Shown: in pieces, positions 24,198-36,798 of the stretch | Position numbering within the stretch: the stretch's first letter is position 1 | Layout of the letters: every line of letters begins with the position of its first letter | Assembly (NCBI GenBank): GCA_030686995.1 | Contig: CM060703.1 | Coordinates: forward strand, 2,946,501-3,010,500 | DNA length: 64,000 nucleotides | Source of the DNA: Artemisia argyi | Lineage: Eukaryota; Streptophyta; Magnoliopsida; Asterales; Asteraceae | Reading direction: 5' to 3' | Made by a program: the position numbers and the translations under genes | Notes under the pieces: model-generated | What the model saw: only the letters and a program-made list of their open reading frames with translations | The model's database searches: none | What the model was told of the DNA's origin: nothing

Positions 24198-27100
24198 GTG
24201 ATGTCGACATCTTCCGATGACATTCAAGCTGCGGGGTCTGACACCCGACCTCCGATGCTGGATAGAACTGACTATGAATCATGGGCTCAAAGGATTCGTC
24301 TGTACTGTCTGGGTAAAGAAAATGGGGTTAACATCTTGAAATCCATCGATGAGGGACCCTTTCAAATGGGTACTACTAGAGACACGGTTACAGCAGCAAC
24401 TGATTTACTACCGGTCGTACTTGGTCCTGATAGACCTCGCACTTACGATGAGTTGTCTGATGAAGAAAAGAAACGCTATGATGCAGACATCAGAGCATCA
24501 AATATTGTCATTCAAGGGCTTCCCAAAGATGTCTACAAACTTATCAACTACAACACTGAAGCAAAGGCGGTCTGGGGTAACGTCAAAATGCTTCTTGCAG
24601 GGTCTGAGTTAACTAAATAAGATCGTGAGTCACAACTATACGATGAATTTGAGCATTTCAAAATGAATCCAGGTGAAAGCATCACTGACTATTACGTCAG
24701 ATTTCACAAGTTGGTCAATAATATGAGAGCCATCAAGATGACAATGCCCAACATACAGCTTAATTCCAAATTCGTGAACAACATGGCACCTGAATGAGAT
24801 AGGTTTGTCACAGCTGTTAAGCTCAACAAGGGTCTCAGGCATACCAATCATGAACAGTTGTATGCATATCTCCAACAACATGAGAAACATGTTGCTTATG
24901 ATCGGCTAATGCGAGAAAAGCTCAATCCGTCTGCAATAAATGAATCTATTGCTTTTGTTTCCAATGTTCAACAACCTAATCAAACCTCTAATGATCAAGT
25001 TCAACCATCGCAATCATCCTCCAGGTCTACCCCAACCAATAGTCAATCATCAACTCCCTCACCATCTGCTTTGAATACACAACTTGATTCTGGGTATTCT
25101 CACACTGACATGATGATTGATAATCTCTCCAACCAAGTTTCTTTACTGGTCCAACAGTTCAGGGCTGCACTTCCATCTACTAACAACCAACTCAGAATCT
25201 CATCTAATCCACGTAATCAGGCAGTCATTGAAGATGGTCGGATAGTGGTGCAGAATGTGCAGGGAAGACAGAACTTCAACCAAAGAAATGCTGGAAGAGA
25301 GAATGGGCAGTACAGAGTTGGGAATGCTCTTCAAGCACAAGCTAAACAGCCGAAATGCTATAACTGCGGAGGGTTGGGCCATATTGCTAGGAATTGCACT
25401 CTCCCAAAACGTCCCCAAAACTCTGAGTACTTCAAGGACAAGATGTTGTTGATGCAGGCACAAGAAAATGGGACTGTGTTGGATGAAGAAGCTTTGCTCT
25501 TTCTGGCTGGTAATGATGGGAACACCTTTGATGCTGATGTGGATGATCAGCCTGTTCAGGACATGGCTCTTAATGACCCTAATATCTTTCAAGTTGAAGA
25601 GTGTGATGCATTTGACTCAGATGTGGATGATGAACCTACTGCTCAAACCACTTTCATGGCTAATCTGTCTGCAGCAACATCCTCGTCACAGCATCCTGAT
25701 TTATCCATCACATCTGCTATCTTTGAGGTCGTACAAATCGTCCTTTGGTATTTGGACTCAGGCTGCTCAAACCATATGACTGGAGATCACTCGCGGCTCA
25801 AGAATATCGTGGAAAAGTTTATTGGTACGGTTAGATTTGGGAATGACCATTTTGGATCTATAATGGGTTATGGTGATTACGTCTTTGGAGACAGTGTTAT
25901 ATCCAGAGTTTACTACGTGGAAGGACTTGGGCACAATCTATTTTCTGTTGGTCAGTTCTATGACTCTGATCTCGAAGTTGCTTTCAGAAAGCACACCTGC
26001 TTTGTTCGAGAATTGGATGGTGTTGATCTTCTCAAGGGGAGTCGGGGCACTAATCTTTACACCATCTCCATCGAAGATATGCTACGGTCCTCTCCAATTT
26101 GTCTACTCTCTAAAGCCTCCAAGAACAAATCATGGTTGTGGCATCGTCGTTTAAACCATTTAAACTTCGGTACTATCAATGAACTTACATGTAAGGATCT
26201 TGTTCGAGGCTTGCCCAGACTTAAGTATGAAAAAGGCCATCTGTGTTCCGCCTGTCAAATGGGCAAGAGCAAAAAGCACACCCATAAACCCAAAACTGTC
26301 AATTCAATCATGGAAGTTCTTCACACTCTCCACATGGATCTTTGTGGACCAATGAGGATTCAAAGCATCAATGGAAAGAAATATGTGCTGGTTATTGTTG
26401 ATGATTATTCTCGATTCACATGGGTAAAATTTCTACGATCAAAAGATGAAACTCCGGAAACCATCATCAAACTCATCAAGATGTTGCAAGTCCGCCTCAA
26501 CAAAACAGTTAGAGTCATTCGTACTGATAATGGTACAGAGTTTGTAAACATACAACTTACTCTATTTTATGAAGGTGTCGGGATCAGTCATCAAAAGAGC
26601 ATTCCACGTACTCCTCAACAAAATGGAGTTGTTGAAAGATGCAATCGCACCTTAGTTGAAGCTGCAAGGACTATGCTCATCTTCTCCAAAGCTCCTCTGT
26701 TTCTTTGGGCTGAGGCAATTGCCACCGCATGTTACACACAGAACCGATCCTTGATACATCCTCTCCACTGCAAGACACCCTATGAACTGGTTCATGGCAG
26801 AAAACCCGATCTATCATTTCTTCGAGTCTTTGGTGCACTTTGCTATCCAACAAATGACAGTGAAGACCTTGGGAAACTCAAGGCCAAGGCCGACATTGGT
26901 TTCTTCGTTGGCTATGCTCCAGAGCGAAAGGGGTACCGAATCTACAACAAACGTACCATAGACATAATGGAAACAATCCACGTTACTTTCGATGAGCTGA
27001 CTGAGCAACCGGTTCCTGGACAATCAAGTTCTGGACCCATACCTAACCTTTTGTCTCCTGGACCAATTAGTTCCAGGCTTATACAGAATCCCATTCCTGC

Positions 27101-29198
27101 TGCTCCTTTTGTACCTCCTACAAGTGAAGACTGGAAGAAACTGTTTGACCCAATGTTTGATGAATACTTTAAACCTCAACAGATGAATGCTCCTGAAGCT
27201 ACAATTGCTCAACCACCAGATGGGGTGGTGAATGATCAAGATGACAATAATGGTCCGTCCACTTCATTGTCTTGGGATTCTAAAGCCCCCACCATCAGTC
27301 AATCAGTTAGTACTTCTAATGTCCAACCTTCACCTGTACAGCGAGCAGCAACTGTAGATAATACATCTGAAGTTGATCCTTTTGCTCCTCCTGATAATGA
27401 GCCGTTTGTTAACATCTTTGCCCCTGAATCATCAAATGATGTAACATCCTCTGACGAATCTAACACGGCTACCTCAGTTCCATATTCTCAACCCCATGAA
27501 TACCTTAGAAAATGGACCAATGATCATCCTATAGACAACATTATTGGAAACCCTTCGCGTCCAGTATCCACCCGCAAGCAGCTTGCAACCGACGCATTGT
27601 GGTGCTTCTTCAATTCTGTCCTTTCTAAACCTGAACCAAAAACCGTCAAGGATGCAATGTCCAAACACTCATGGTTCACTGCAATGGTGGACGAAATTCA
27701 TGAATTTGACCGACTAGATGTCTGGGAACTAGTACCACCTCCCGAGTGTGCTATGATCATTGCTCTCAAATGGATATTCAAGGTTAAACTTGATGAGCAT
27801 GGAGATGTATTGAAAAACAAAGCTAGGCTTGTGGCAAAAGGATATCGACAAGAAGAAGGTATAGACTTTGAAGAATCCTTCGCCCCAGTTGCTAGAATAG
27901 AAGCCATAAGGATCTTTCTCGCAAATGCTGCAAGTCAAAACATGGTGGTTTATCAAATGGATGTCAAGACTGCATTCTTAAATGGGGATCTGAAAGAGGT
28001 GGTGTACGTATCTCAACCCGAAGGTTTTGTGGATCCAGAACGCCCGAATCATGTGTATTGATTAAAGAAGGCTCTCTATGGGCTTAAACAAGCACCTAGG
28101 GCGTGGTACGACACCTTGTCTAAATTTCTTCTGGCTAACAAATTCTCCAAAGGCGCTGTTGATCCTACACTCTTTACCAAAAAAAGGGGCAAAAACCTCC
28201 TACGTGTACAAATCTATGTTGATGACATCATCTTTGCCTCATCTGATCCCACAGAATGTGATCGTTTCTCCCAAGAGATGAGTTCCAAATTCCAAATGTC
28301 TATGATGGGTCAAATGTCATTCTTTCTAGGACTGCAAATTTCTCAAAATCCCAATGGCATCCTCATTAATCAATCCAAATACGCCAATGAAATTTTGAAG
28401 AAATTTGGATTCGACTCCTGTGATTCAGTTGATACTCCTATGATTGAAAGATCTAAACTTGACGAAGATGATGTGGGAATTCCGGTCGAACAAACCATGT
28501 ATCGAAGCATGATTGGCTCCTTAATGTACCTCACTGCAAGCAGACCCGACCTTCTATTTGCAATTTGCATTTGTGCTCGGTATCAATCCAAACCTACCAA
28601 GAAACATCTGGAAGCTGTCAAAAGAGTCTTTCGATACCTTAAAGGAACAATCCACATGGGCCTTTGGTACCCTAAAGAAACTTCTATGGCTCTCACAGCA
28701 TATTCAGATGCTGATCATGCAGGATGTCAAGACACTCGTCGCAGTACATCTAGGGGTGCACAGTTTTTAGGGAATAAGCTAGTCAGTTGGTCTTCAAAGA
28801 AACAAATGAGTACATCTATTTCCTCCACTGAAGCTGAATACATTGCTATGTCATCATGCTGTGCTCAGATCCTCTGGATGCGATCTCAACTTTCTGACTA
28901 TGACTTCATATGCAATAAGATTCCCATGTGCTGTGACAACAAAAGTGCAATTGCACTCTGCTGCAACAATGTCCAGCATTCAAGGACTAAGCATATTGAT
29001 ATTCGACATCACTTCATCAGGGAGCAAGTTGAGAAAGGAATTGTGGAACTTTACGTTGTGAGGACTGAGTTCCAGCTAGCCGATATCTTCACCAAAACAC
29101 TTTCTAGGGAACGTTTTCACTTCATTCTCCCACGCCTTGGTATGAAGAGTCTCACACCTGAGGATCTCATTTGTCTTCAGGAAGATCAAGAGGAGTAA
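24198..29198 (+). pseudogene. Copia gag-pol polyprotein, three nonsense codons
   Basis: One continuous frame of 1666 codons plus stop. Gag starts MSTSSDDIQAAGSD, with LDRTDYESWAQRIRLYC near residues 22-40. The CCHC knuckle ([14 protein letters not shown]) starts at ~387, and the protease catalytic Asp in [11 protein letters not shown] is at ~520. Integrase has an HHCC finger (HRRLNH...CSACQ) and D714, D777 and E813 (the last two 35 residues apart). RT begins near WIFKVKLDE (~1192) with YVDD at ~1340-1343. RNase H has YSDADHAGC (~1502) and the STEAEY motif. In-frame stops are TAA at 24618-24620, TGA at 24795-24797 and TGA at 28059-28061, in conserved places where Gln, Trp and Arg are usual; each is one transition away. 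No frameshift. Normally one ORF makes Gag and Pol. Stops at codons 141 and 200 should abolish full Gag, so mobility would need proteins from other copies. Confidence 0.95.
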
Positions 29199-32143
29199 AG
29201 GAGTTGCTTCACATATCCTTGTATAGTATCCAATATAGAAAAACTATAAAATCTATAAAAAGCATAAAAATCTGAAAAATCACAAAAAATCCAAAAATAT
29301 TCCTCTCACGAAATGTCTCTTGTATAATCGATATTATGTACGTTTCTAGAAATGTCATTCAATAATGACACGGACTCATACATATGCTTGAGCAAGAGTT
29401 TTTCGGTTTCAAATAAAGTTGTTTTCAAAAACATGTCGTATCTCAAAACATTCTTAAAACAATGGCTTGTAGTCATTTCAGGCTACAACCCGGACTTCAA
29501 AATTATGGCTTGCTATTACTTCAGATAGCAACCCGGTTTTCAAAATTAAGGAAAACACGTCGCCAAAAAGACGGTTGTTCCTAACAAAGGGTGCCGTTCA
29601 TCCGAGCGTGAATTACTTTATATTCATGCACCCTCGATCTAATGTACGCTTCAGTGCATTATTTCTTGATAAAGAAGAGAAATCTTCTTTTTCTCGCCAA
29701 ATACTTTCCCTTCTATGATTTTTCCGGAAAGTGTATGTGCAAAACTTGGTGGTACCATGAAATTTTGAATGAAAATCAAATTGAACTCAAAAGTTTGATA
29801 AAATTTTCACTCAATCAATGACGTTAATAGTTTATGAAAATATTTATGCTTTAACATCCGTCATTGATTGAGGGGGAGAGTGATTTCTCAAAATTTTATG
29901 TATCATCAAAACTCCCCACACTTCGTACATAAAACTTTGCAACAAAATGATTTGTGATGTGTTATGTGTCTGAATGAGTACATTTTCAAAGAGTTTTCGT
30001 TAAAACTTCAAATCTTTTGTAAACTCTTCAAATCTGACACATAACAACCTCCCTCACAGATTGAGAGGGAGCAAGAAAAAGGTTCCTTTTATCAGACAAT
30101 ATTAAAAATTAACCGCATTTCTCTCCCAAACGTTTTCTAACTTATTTAAATCAATTGAGATCAAAAATCTCGAAAGATTTGAAATTTTTGATCGGGGGAG
30201 AGAATGTGATTTAAATATGAAATCTGATAAACAAAAGTGATCTTTTGGACTCAATAAATGTGCTCCCACATATGTGCTAAACTCTTTCGAATATCGATGC
30301 ACATATTGAGGGGGAGCAAAAGGCGTTTGTGGAAGTTATACCAAAGACCGACCATTTATCTTTATGCATGGAGTTATAAGGTTAGTTAAGGTTAGGTATA
30401 AGTTCCCATGATCCACCAGAACCGGAAGGATCTTCCCAGGGACAATCCATAGATAGATTAGAAGTCCTTAGGAATGATTGAAAAAAAGGAGTAAAGTGAG
30501 AAAGGGAAGAGTGCGGACTGAGATAGAGCTAGGACTGGAACAAACCCAACAAGGTTCTAGTTGTGAAGTCTCGGTAAGCACTGAAGGGGTTGAAGAATGA
30601 AAAAGAAATGAAATGAGAAAGGGTGAAAAAAAAATAGCCATCCAAATATTCAACCTTAGGGCAGAAACCGGGTTCAATTCATAATCTACTAGTGGTTACT
30701 AAAGTAACACTAGTATTGAAGACAAGACGTCATGGACCCAGTGACGCACTGCACTAAACTTCCCAACCACTCATGTTCTCTTAAAAGAGCTTGTTTCATT
30801 CTCACGGGGAACCCTGTGCATTGTATCGACCGCTCATTGCGAGCTATGTTGATACCTAAAACAGGAGACGCCTCCCTAGTCTCCAGGAGCGGATCAAAAC
30901 GCACTATTGAGTCTAGAGCCATGAGATCATCCATAAATCTCGATAGGACACATTCCAAATATGCTTATTGTTTCACACAATGTGGAAAATAAGATAAAAT
31001 ACTTAGAGTCCTACGCATTATCCTTGTGGTATTGCCAGAATATCCGAGTGATATGAAAATATTCACAATGAAGATGGAAATCCTTCTAGAGCGAACATCA
31101 CTCAAGCTCTTAGTAGGTGACATGTGAGATACATCTTGGATCAATGATCAAGTGACAACTGGAAAGCAACGATGGTGCGATTCATAATTGAATCAAACTT
31201 GTTCCTGGATATGGATTGACGGATACTTTTGCTAAAACCTCTCAATGTGCTCACCAACTAATCTTTCGAGCACATTGATTGTGTACAATATCTTTCAAAC
31301 AAAAGTATTTTTGATGGAAATGTGATTCTAAATACAAAACTCTCGTTGTGTCTCAAAAATGTTTATCATAGGATACACGAGTGATTTCTATAAATCTATT
31401 TCTCATCAATCCGTGAATATTCATTCACCGATTCACTCTATCGTGCTGTCTGCTTTGAGACGTTCCGGTATGAGAACATGCTAAGTATGAAGATTCCAAA
31501 GTGGATTCTTTGGAAAATTCATTACTACAAGCTGGAAATTCCTGTCAAGGAGAGTCTTCTTTAAAAGAGACTTTACCTGATCACAGGTCGGTTTTCAGAA
31601 AACCGGAGGGTAGTCTGTCCTCGCAGAACGAATGACAAAGCCATGTTCGTTCTCTATCTTTATTGCTAACTGTTTTATTTCAGGAACACATACAAAGATG
31701 GCGTTGATGGCTCCAGTTTCCAGCTGAATCGGGTCAATCCATACCTCATGCTCACACATCCTCCACACTATCAATGAAGATGAGAGACTTGCTACAACAA
31801 AATGTTGAGAGACTTCTAACAACGTTTCCGCAACTCTGATGAAAAAGTCTCCTGATTCACAAACTCCAATGCACCGTCTCCAGATACAGAAGGGTGTGAG
31901 CATGATGGTCCCTTGTCACTACATCACATGAAGGCAATACAACTATGGATGAGATTGGAGATTTACTTTGGCTGATGATCTCAAAGAAGCTCAAAGATCA
32001 CATATCTCAAAGGAATTCAAATCACAAGTTTGCTTGCTTGAAGTACGAAGTGTGTTGAAAAGTGAAGAATCAGATCCTACGAGCTACAAAGACTAAAGAA
32101 TGCTTAAAGACCAAAGATCTTAATTTCAAAGGTGACCTCGCTT
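29199..32143 (+). other. Long non-coding region between RNase H and 3' LTR
   Basis: Nearly 3 kb, unusually long for copia. Its first 1.1 kb holds four polypurine tracts resembling the true PPT: about 29871-29880, 30063-30075, 30194-30204 and 30307-30318. Each sits at or in the 3' arm of an inverted repeat. From 30.35 to 32.14 kb I see no ORF with family resemblance on either strand; the best is a 102-codon minus frame at 31595-31903. Confidence 0.75.
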
Positions 32144-32152
32144 AGGGGGAGA
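32144..32152 (+). other. Polypurine tract (PPT)
   Basis: AGGGGGAGA followed by one T and then the 3' LTR start TGTTAGG. This is the second-strand primer site of LTR retrotransposons. Confidence 0.92.
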
Positions 32153-32153
32153 T

Positions 32154-32516
32154 TGTTAGGAATACAAATATTACTGTAAAAGTCTCGGTCACCTAATGAT
32201 TGTAATAGCATTAAGTTAGCTCGTAGTTAGTTTGTTTATTAGTTAATTAGTATTAGTTTAAGTAACACCGTGGAAGAAGGATGGGTCTTCACCCACTGTA
32301 TGCCTGATCCACAGCCCGGTAGTGGGCGTTATATTGTAAGTATAAATACCCCTCTCCACATGTGGAGAGGGTTGGACCTTCACTTAATCTCAATCTAATA
32401 TTTCCTTTTTCTCTCAAGGTTCCTTTCTTTCTTTTTTTCCTCTCCTCCTCCTCCTCACTCTCAACGCCTCACAAATCACAAGATAGACATGTTTCCTACA
32501 TAGTTAGTATTCTACA
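32154..32516 (+). repeat. Copia 3' LTR
   Basis: 363 bp, TGTTAGGAATAC...TATTCTACA. Differs from the 5' LTR at TATTACTG (TATTCCTG in 5'), GGATGGG (GGACGGG), CCCGGTAG (CCCGATAG) and in the CTTT/CTC repeat lengths. Confidence 0.97.
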
Positions 32517-32594
32517 ATTTCCAACAAAAACATGTTGATGGGATATAATATTTTGTGCTATACAATGTAACATTTTTGTTTGTTTCAATAGTTG

Positions 32595-32598
<4 letters not shown>

Positions 32599-32664
<66 letters not shown>
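32599..32664. repeat. (TA)n microsatellite
   Basis: Pure TA tract about 80 bp beyond the copia 3' LTR. Confidence 0.98.
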
Positions 32665-32665
<1 letters not shown>

Positions 32666-33055
32666 CTTCATGTTTAGTTATTTTATAAGCAGTTTGCACA
32701 TGGTATCCGGTATCTCGGGTACGACCTTGTATAATACATTAGATCCCAAACGCTATCTTTTATGGAGAGCTAGGCACGAGAGCCTGCCAACATTGCCTGT
32801 TAACAACGTTTTGCAAAATCACTTACGCTGTGTTTTTGAGTTTTGTTATTAAAGAAAAGTAAAGAAGTAAAGTAAATACTTTCCCTCGAAATTTGGAGGA
32901 AACACTTTACTTACCAATCAACAAAAATATACTAAATTTCATTCTATTTCTTTTTCTTTTCATCTTTAAATGCTATTCGAGGACACAAATTTTTTTTTTT
33001 CATTAATTCTAACTCGAAAACATAGTGTTAAAGTCTCAGCTTGTGACGACACTAA

Positions 33056-33288
33056 GGGTCCGCTTGGTTCAAAGTAGGGAAAGGGAAAGAGAAAGGGAAT
33101 GCAAAGGAATGAGTGAGGTGGGTAATCAACACCTTACCCTCCAATTTACTCTATAATGGTTGATTATCTACTACGGGGTAATCAATACCTTTGCACTCCC
33201 TAATCAAATACCATATATTAAATGATGTGGTCCCTTTTAAATATTTACCCATTCCTCACCCCTTTAACAAGCAACCCCTAAGAGCATC
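33056..33288. mobile_element. Tourist-like (PIF/Harbinger) MITE
   Basis: GGGTCCGCTTGGTTC at left; the right end reversed is GGGGTTGCTTGTTAA. TAA flanks both sides (33053-33055 and 33289-33291). 233 bp. Confidence 0.8.
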
Positions 33289-33291
33289 CAC

Positions 33292-34976
33292 AATGGGTAA
33301 AGTTTTTAAAAGCTTTTTACTATTTCAAAAAGTCATTTTATGAGGTTTTTTGCATTGCTTCAAAAGCTTTTTGAAAAACTTTTCTTCAAAGACTTGGTGA
33401 ATCTCAAGTTTTTGCTCAAAGCTTTAGTCATTAAATACATTTTGCATTAAATGCAAAAAGTCTTTAAAGATTTTTCCATTGTAGATGCTTAAAAAAGGAT
33501 CTTTTAGCGAGAAAATATCCAAATGCTTTTGATCCTACTTGCATTGCTCCGTACTAGATATTTTGATTAGTTTGACAGAAATATCAAGACATAAATTAGT
33601 TAAATATTTTTATTTATGTTGGCGTGTATTGGTGAGTAGGGTCGACAATTATTCTTTGGGTAACCACAAGACATGTTGCTTGACCCACATCTTGTACAGA
33701 ACCCGGTTTGGTCCCCACACGACGATACATACTTTAATTTCCTCTTTTATATACTCTTCTATTTACACGATCCTTCTTTTTATGGTCAGTGCGATTATAA
33801 CCTTCATGTCAGCATCACATCATTATTTAATATTTCACAATTATCATCATCTTTTGAGTCGGGTTATTTGAGTCAATTATTTTCTTTAGATTATTCGGAT
33901 CAATCTGAGTAACCCTAATACTAAATAAGGTCAGATATTGAGCTGATTAACTTAGGTTCGGGTCGACTCGATTGACCCAATAAGTTTTTTTTCTTTATTA
34001 TTATTTTTAATTAGCTATTTAAATGAGTACAAATAGGCAATTTTATGGAGTATATTTTACTCATATTTGGGTTAAACCGAACTTGAATAGACCTCTACCT
34101 GAATTAACCTGAATTCGACTAGCCCGAATTCAAATAGGGTTGGGTTCATCCGTTCAGGTATGCTATATTTTGCCTTGACCCGAATCCGACCAACCTGGCT
34201 CGATTAACACATTTAGTCACAAGCAAACCAACAATATAAAAATTACTCAATTTATACAAATATATCCCACAATATACAGCACACACGCTCACAAAATAAA
34301 TATATAAGAGTAAAATACACCATTCGTCCCGAAACTTATACCAAATCATCATACCGAGTCTAAATAACATTTTTTTTTATCACCATAGGTCCCCTTTTCA
34401 TGTTTTTTGATCACCCAAGGTCCATTTGACTGTGATATTTTGGTCAACTCCCGTTATCCATTTGAAATGACCATTTTACTCTTGTCTTCTTTCCACTCTT
34501 ATTTTCTTTTGAATTTGCAAAAACATAAACCCATATTCTTATGATTCATACTAAAAATCCTAACTAAAACACACAACACAAAAACACTCCACCCATCCTC
34601 TCTTTCTCTCATAAACACAAAACTCTACACATCTCATCTGCCACCCACTGCCAACACAAAAACACTCCACCCAAATCATTTTATTTGTTTAAAGTAAATA
34701 CACCGTATCGAAGGGCAACACCGTTGACTCCAACAACCAAGGGGTTCAATTCTTGGTAACCCAAGTCGGATCCAACATTATGAACATCAGCAAAAGTCCT
34801 GTAATCGAAGTATTGAATCAACTAGTGATGGTGGAATCATCATACATTAAAGAACAATAAGCCATCCAAGTCAACTTGTTTGATTGTGGTGGCATAACTG
34901 TTGTTGTATCCATATCTCATAGAATAGCATATGCTTTGGTACAAGTTTAAGGACGAACGATGTATTTATTCAAAAA

Positions 34977-35012
<36 letters not shown>

Positions 35013-35886
35013 CAGAACACCATTATCTGCGAAGGTGAAGCAAAAATAAAAATAATAGTGAGTTTTTTTAATGAAGGATCACTCGTGTAGGTGATGCGAA
35101 TGTAATGCTTCACCCCATAAAAACCAAATATTCATCTATAAACTAAAAGTAACAATTATCCATGTTGAAGTACTCTTTCAACCATTTGTTAAAACATTTT
35201 TATTGTTGGTTTCCTACAAATATTTTTATTAAGATTTCTGATCTTGGGATCTTACAATTTTATGATACTACAAAGCAAAAATAATCCAAATCCTGCGTAA
35301 TATCATAGCAAGCTTAAGATCTTATAAAAGACTGATCTTGAACATGGGATCTTAAAATATAATCCAATCCAATCTTACTTTTCTCAAACTGCAAACTAAA
35401 AAAGCTATAAAGTTATGGTTTAAGTTTTATATAATTTAAGGAACATATACTAATCTTCTTAAACAATTCTTATACATAATTTAAGACAATATTTTTATGA
35501 AACATCTGTATAATTTTGTGTTTATGATATATAATAATTAATAGATACGAATAATATTACAAAGACGATTAAAAAATGACATTATAGTAGGATATTAGGA
35601 TCCAATATAATCTTACAATCTCGATCTTGAGTGAGATCTTGATATTGAAAACCTTGCCTGCAAGTATTATTCTAGCTTTGTAGTAACTCACTTTTAATTT
35701 AAATATCTATCTATAAAATGCAAGGAGTTTAAAAGCATGACATTATTTTCTTATGCGTCGATAAAAGTTGATATTTTCTTGCTTAAAAATAATTCGCCTA
35801 GTTGTAAATGAAAGTGAACACTTATTTTAAAATAATTTAAAATGGTAATATAATTTTTTATTTTTTATTTTAAAACGGAAGAAGTA
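33292..35886. other. Gene-free interval
   Basis: AT-rich. Contains repeats of AAAAAGTCTTT/AAAGCTTTT-type words (33300-33530), a CGGGTCGACTCGATTGACCC-type decayed block (33950-34200) and a (GAT)n tract (34978-35012). No exon, element end or RNA gene recognised. Short open frames at 33539 and 34146 are not supported. Confidence 0.45.
34978..35012. repeat. (GAT)n microsatellite
   Basis: About 12 uninterrupted GAT trinucleotides. Confidence 0.97.
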
Positions 35887-35961
35887 GTAATACATTTGTT
35901 TATTGACTGTTATTTTATTTATTATATTAACAGAAATACAATCAATAAACAAATGTATTAC
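35887..35961. repeat. Perfect 20-bp inverted repeat (short hairpin element)
   Basis: GTAATACATTTGTTTATTGA (35887-35906) is the exact reverse complement of 35942-35961, with 35 bases between that themselves contain CTGTTA/TAACAG. It follows an AAAACGGAAGAAGTAG stretch resembling a Stowaway end. Possibly a miniature MITE. Confidence 0.8.
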
Positions 35962-36162
35962 AAGTACCACGTATTTTGTTTTATAGGATAAATTTTATAG
36001 TTTACAAACTTATATATAGTATGCTTGTTTTAGAGAATAAATTTAATATTTTACGAACTTGGGCTGTTGTAATACAAATACTTTCCAAAGCTTTGCAATA
36101 TATTACTGTGAAAGGTTTCTTGAATGACTTTTACGCATTGCAGAAGAGCGTTTACGTACAAT

Positions 36163-36165
<3 letters not shown>

Positions 36166-36209
<44 letters not shown>
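36166..36209. repeat. Poly-T run
   Basis: Uninterrupted run of about 44 T. Could be a reverse-oriented retroposon tail, but no SINE/LINE body is recognised next to it. Confidence 0.9.
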
Positions 36210-36396
36210 CAAAAACCTTGTAAATCTATAAACATTTGAAGCTTTGTACTATGTAACTATATTAATCAAACTATGCTTTTTACCTTTTTAAACAATCTCA
36301 TCTTCTCTTCATAAAAAGCTATAACACTGATGCGTTTTATAAGAATAGGTCGATGATATAAAAAAGCTCAAAAAAATTATGGCGTGAAAGTTAAAA

Positions 36397-36566
36397 GGGT
36401 AAATTGCAAAAATTGTCCTTAACGTTCCACAAATTAGCAAAAATGGGACAGAGACAAAAAGTAGCGCAAAAAAGACACTCACGTTCCACATTTTCGCAAA
36501 ATCGCCACCGAGAGACCTTTTTGGCTAACTTCCGTTAGTTTTCCCGTCAGTCAAGGGTATAATCGC
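36397..36566 (+). repeat. MULE left TIR
   Basis: Begins GGGTAAATTGCAAAAATTGT and ends GTCAAGGGTATAATCGC. Contains ACGTTCCACA at about 36423 and 36482. Confidence 0.95.
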
Positions 36567-36726
36567 CATTTCACTCGCTTCCCGCCTTTGACTACCCCAA
36601 CTTTATTTCAATGACCAAATTTGCAAAGTTATAAAACTTAATTTTGGAGGCACACTTGGCATCCGAAGCGATTAACCTTTCCTTTTTTTTTTTTGTGTAA
36701 CTCGGCAACCCAAGCGATTACATAGG

Positions 36727-36735
36727 ACTATAAAG
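36727..36735 (+). promoter_or_regulatory. Putative TATA box of the MULE second ORF
   Basis: GACTATAAAG about 70 bp upstream of the ATG at 36799, just inside the left TIR. Spacing is plausible for a plant promoter. Inferred only. Confidence 0.4.
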
Positions 36736-36798
36736 TTCATGTTTATCCCGCTTATTCAACCATAACACACATAATCCCAACGATCCAAACAACCGACG

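Larger units (their letters stand above)
23102..32516 (+). mobile_element. Near-complete Ty1/copia LTR retrotransposon (9.4 kb)
   Basis: Order: 5' LTR, tRNA-Met-type PBS, ~720-bp leader with a TGCGGTTAG repeat array, gag-protease-integrase-RT-RNase H in one frame, a ~2.95-kb non-coding region, PPT, 3' LTR. ATTTC is duplicated on both sides (23097-23101 and 32517-32521), so insertion ends are intact. The LTRs differ by about three substitutions plus a CTTT/CTC repeat-length change over ~363 bp, implying a fairly recent insertion. Integrase precedes RT, which is the copia order. Three nonsense codons and no frameshift were found in gag-pol. Confidence 0.97.

Noticed and set aside
24636..24890. 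Antisense ORFs within gag-pol (also 25200, 26814, 27474, 27698 and 27729)
   Set aside because: They are shadows of the sense coding frame.
31595..31903. 102-aa antisense frame in the copia 3' region as an envelope-like or antisense ORF
   Set aside because: No signal peptide, membrane or family signature, and no support for expression. Kept only as part of the unexplained region.
33539..33912. 110-aa and 79-aa plus frames
   Set aside because: Overlap each other in different frames within AT-rich repeat-like sequence, with no domain.
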